From assembly GCA_035771165.1 (NCBI GenBank), contig JAWNZC010000299.1, positions 332,001 to 396,000 of the forward strand: a stretch of DNA of 64,000 nucleotides, written 5' to 3'. Below, one piece after another: positions 61,301-64,000 of the stretch. This DNA is from Paragorgia papillata (taxonomy: Eukaryota > Cnidaria > Anthozoa > Scleralcyonacea > Coralliidae). The notes below the pieces were generated by a model, which saw only the letters and a program-made list of their open reading frames with translations, had not been told where the DNA came from and searched no databases. Numbering within the stretch: position 1 is the stretch's first letter; every line of letters starts with the position of its first letter. A program made the position numbers and the translations under genes.

Positions 61301-62730
61301 AATCGACGACTTTTTTTGGCGACGACGACTTTTGTGGACGTGGAGGTCTGAGTCGAGGTCACAGTCGCGTTCGCGCCAAATTCAACTTACGAATGGCCGA
61401 CTGCGACTTGAGATCTGATTTGCCCAGTTGCGAAGAACGATAATCATAAAACACCGGTAATTTGAACAATTATTAAACTTTGCTGTCGTTTGTGCTGTTC
61501 TTATACTTTGTACCCCTGATTAAAAGGAATAAGTGAAAGCTTTTAATAAGAACATTTCTAAAAATTGAAAGGTCGTAAAGAAGCCGCCAAAACTCAACAA
61601 AATCTTATGCGATGTTCTATGTTTATACTTTTTCAGTACAGAGAATGCCAGGTTTAAGAGATATAAGGGAGCTGCTTATGCTATCTCACATTTATGGAAT
61701 GCTGAGTGATGAAGAATTTATTTTGCTTTACAACGAAAACATCTCCCGAAACCCAGATTTCCCCTACTGGACTTATGACAAATTTGACTTAGATGACATG
61801 ACCGATGATGAATGTAAAGCAGAATTTCGATTTTTTAGAAACGATATATATTCTCTAGCTGATGCACTTCGCCTGCCACCTACAATTAAAACTTATAATG
61901 GATTGGTTGTACAATCCATCCCAGCATTATGCATGTTTCTCAAACGCTTTGCATATCCTTGCAGATACGGTGATATGGTTAGTAGATTTGCTCGCCCAGT
62001 TCCACAGCTCAGCATAATAACAAACCACATGATGGATTTGATTTATGATCAATGGCACCCACTACTCACAACCTACAACCATAATTTACTATCACCTGCA
62101 AACCTTGTTCAATACACTGATGCAATACATAGGTCTGGGGCTGCTTTGGATAACTGCTGGGGGTTCATTGATGGTACGGTTCGCCCAGTATGTAGGCCAG
62201 GTGTCAACCAACGAGTACTCTACAATGGACATAAAAGGGTCCATTCCATCAAGTTCCAGGCAATTGCATTGCCAAATGGACTTGTTGGAAATCTTTATGG
62301 TCCAGTAGAAGGCAAACGGCACGACAGTGGCATGCTTGCATCCTCTCATCTTCTAGAAGATCTCGAAAGATTCTCCTTTACACCAGCTGGACTCCCCTTG
62401 TGTGTTTATGGTGATCCAGCATACCCTCTACGTGTCCATTTACAAGCACCATTTAGAGGAGCTGCATTGACACCCCAGCAGAGAGATTACAACAAGTCAA
62501 TGAGTGCAGCACGAGTATCTGTTTGAATGGCTATTCAATGATATAGTAAAATTACTTCAAATTTCTAGATTTCAAGAAGAACTTGAAAATAGGGTTAAGT
62601 GCAGTTGGTAAAATGTATATAGCTTGTACCATTATACAAAATGCTCGTTCCATTTTGTATAAATCTACAACATCGCAGTATTTTGGTGTTGACCCACCTA
62701 CTTTAGATGAATACTTTGTTTGAGAAGATT
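61300..62730 (+). pseudogene. Harbinger (PIF) DDE transposase, broken
   Basis: The main frame (from about 61,636, after a TTTTTCAG acceptor, to 62526) contains NCWGFIDGTVRPVCRPGVNQ (first Asp), YGPVEGKRHDSGM and CVYGDPAYPLRVHL (second Asp). The final Glu block (EWLFNDI) is just after a one-base shift at about 62,523, followed by RFQEELENRVKCSW, a stop, and a last segment ending near 62,720 (TLDEYFV). DDE_Tnp_4-type nuclease; the Myb-like partner gene is not seen. Terminal inverted repeats were not found, so the ends are approximate. Confidence 0.85.
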
Positions 62731-62977
62731 TACCATGTACGGTACTGTTTACAGGACATACATTATATATAATGCAGAGTTTAGCCAGTCAAAAATGAGG
62801 ACTGGGTAAAAATTTCCTGAAGTCTGGTTTCCATAAGATTATCTCAATTGTCCCAATCACCTGAATCCATCCAATCAGATTGTGTGATAAAGATGCAAGA
62901 TATCTTTCAACCAATTGAAGAGATTTGGGCAATTGAGATGATTCCGATGATCTTATGGAAACCCAGGCCTAGCTTAT
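62731..62977. other. No gene recognised
   Basis: Non-coding sequence between the Harbinger remnant and the hAT MITE. It contains an inverted pair around AATCACCTGAATC/GATGATTCCGATG that may be transposon debris. Confidence 0.4.
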
Positions 62978-62985
62978 TTGACTTG

Positions 62986-63455
62986 CAGTGGTGTAGCCAG
63001 GGTCTTGGGTTTGGGGGGGTGAGAACCTTGGTCTCCTAGGCGGTCTGGGGGCATGTCCCCCCCCCCCCCCCCGGAAAATTTTGGATTTCTAGGGTCTCTG
63101 AAACACTATTTCCTGCATTTTGAGGCAAGTATTTAAGAGTAAAATGAAAGCCTTAAATTACATAATTTTGTTAAAATCAAACCAGAACATAGAATGATAT
63201 GCACCAGAATATCTTTAGATTTAGTCGTAAATGTAAAAACAGGTTTGAGTCATTTTGTATAGACCCTTATTGTAATTTATAGCATATGCATGACTGCAAT
63301 ACATATAACACATCACTATCTACTCACTTGGACTTAAAACAACTGTACCTCCCCCCCCCTATAAGTTTCTCCACGGATTTAAACTTTTCATGAGAACAGT
63401 CTTGGAGACCATTGGGGGGTGACCGCCCCCCTCACCCCCCTTGGCTACGCCACTG
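62986..63455. mobile_element. hAT-type MITE, 470 bp
   Basis: Ends CAGTGGTGTAGCCAGGG and CCTTGGCTACGCCACTG are inverted repeats. The flanks carry a perfect 8-bp target duplication TTGACTTG (62978-62985, 63456-63463), the size typical of hAT transposons. C-rich and G-rich patches lie inside near both ends; no coding capacity. Confidence 0.93.
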
Positions 63456-63463
63456 TTGACTTG

Positions 63464-64000
63464 GAGTGAATGTTGAGTGTTTACCTCATTATAAATATAA
63501 AACATTGTTAGATATTGAATATATTGAATTTTCTGCTTTGCCTCAATAAGTGCTGGGGTGGTATTCTAAAATGTTCCACAAGCGCAAGGCACTTGGAAAT
63601 TTGGTCCCACCCAGCTAACATAGGTACATCCCTGATAAATATATGTACCAAATTTTTAGAAATTATTTTCCGAAGTTTATGGTATAGTAGTTGTACAAAG
63701 TAGTTATATGCTATATATTATTATTATTACTATATATTATTAACTTATGCTACTCATACTATACGGGATCAAGACATTCTAATAATTTTGATCATTTATT
63801 TTTATAATTAATATCAACTTTATTCTTCTAGATGTATAAGTCTAGATACAAACACGTGCCAATGCTACAGTTGAAACAACAAAAAAATACTGATATTTGC
63901 TCAGTTTTAAATAAACAAAACCTTTAATTTTGAACATTTAAATATAACTTAGACACTACCTCATTCACACAATCAAACATGTTCAATGAAAATGTTATTT
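63464..64000. other. No gene recognised
   Basis: AT-rich sequence; no conserved reading frame or repeat identified to the window end. Confidence 0.5.

Overview
This is animal nuclear DNA. The evidence is spliced genes with GT-AG introns, a 28S rRNA fragment, CR1-like, Penelope-like and LTR retroelements, hAT and Harbinger transposons, and Polinton/Maverick-type viral genes. The mix (Penelope with GIY-YIG, hammerhead satellites, several Polinton-type elements) suits an aquatic invertebrate such as a cnidarian, sponge or mollusc, but I cannot fix the species. Only one ordinary host-style gene is clear, a multi-exon minus-strand gene at about 7.6-10.95 kb. It looks like a domesticated or decaying DDE transposase.

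Layout. 0.5-1.7 kb: broken hAT transposase. 2.1-4.6 kb: a 277-bp tandem repeat whose every unit carries a hammerhead ribozyme on the minus strand, beside a degraded Penelope-like element whose 3' end carries another hammerhead candidate. 5.5-6.25 kb: dyad-rich minisatellite and antisense 28S fragment. 7.6-10.95 kb: the host-style gene. 11.585-30.936 kb: element A, a GC-richer, 19.35-kb Polinton-type endogenous virus with inverted terminal repeats of about 540-570 bp. It carries a minus-strand capsid/packaging block, the stump of a chromodomain integrase, and a plus-strand block of membrane, coiled-coil, nuclease, kinase and zinc-finger genes. A 6.8-kb DDE transposon (SAM and PHD domains, one exon inverted) is nested in it at 22.70-29.46 kb. 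Element A splits a minus-strand CR1-like LINE: coding part at 31.0-33.36 kb, 3' tail at 11.40-11.58 kb. 33.51-40.68 kb: element B, an AT-richer relative of A with the same plus-strand gene order, split by a 1.5-kb AATAT satellite and by 3.4 kb of unrecognised DNA. About 40.7-61.3 kb: element C, a very AT-rich Polinton/adintovirus-like element with integrase, penton-like protein, a truncated major capsid gene, a Fic-domain gene, a spliced gene, many novel ORFs, and repeated CArG-box (CC(A/T)6GG) palindromes between genes. An LTR retrotransposon with the unusual order gag-PR-INT-RT-RH (Gmr1-like) sits in it at 50.77-56.87 kb. 61.3-62.7 kb: Harbinger transposase. 62.986-63.455 kb: hAT MITE with a perfect 8-bp target duplication.

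How it fits together. The window is a stack of insertions: B (or its remains) received a LINE, A landed in the LINE, a SAM/PHD transposon landed just before a start codon in A, and a Gmr1-like element landed in a gene of C. Nearly every viral gene has at least one stop or single-base shift, so A and C look dead in this assembly, although many shifts fall in homopolymers and some could be assembly errors. A and B share a conserved module of uncharacterised membrane/coiled-coil genes, each preceded by an AT-rich TATA-like string directly at the ATG, which suggests a virus-type promoter grammar.
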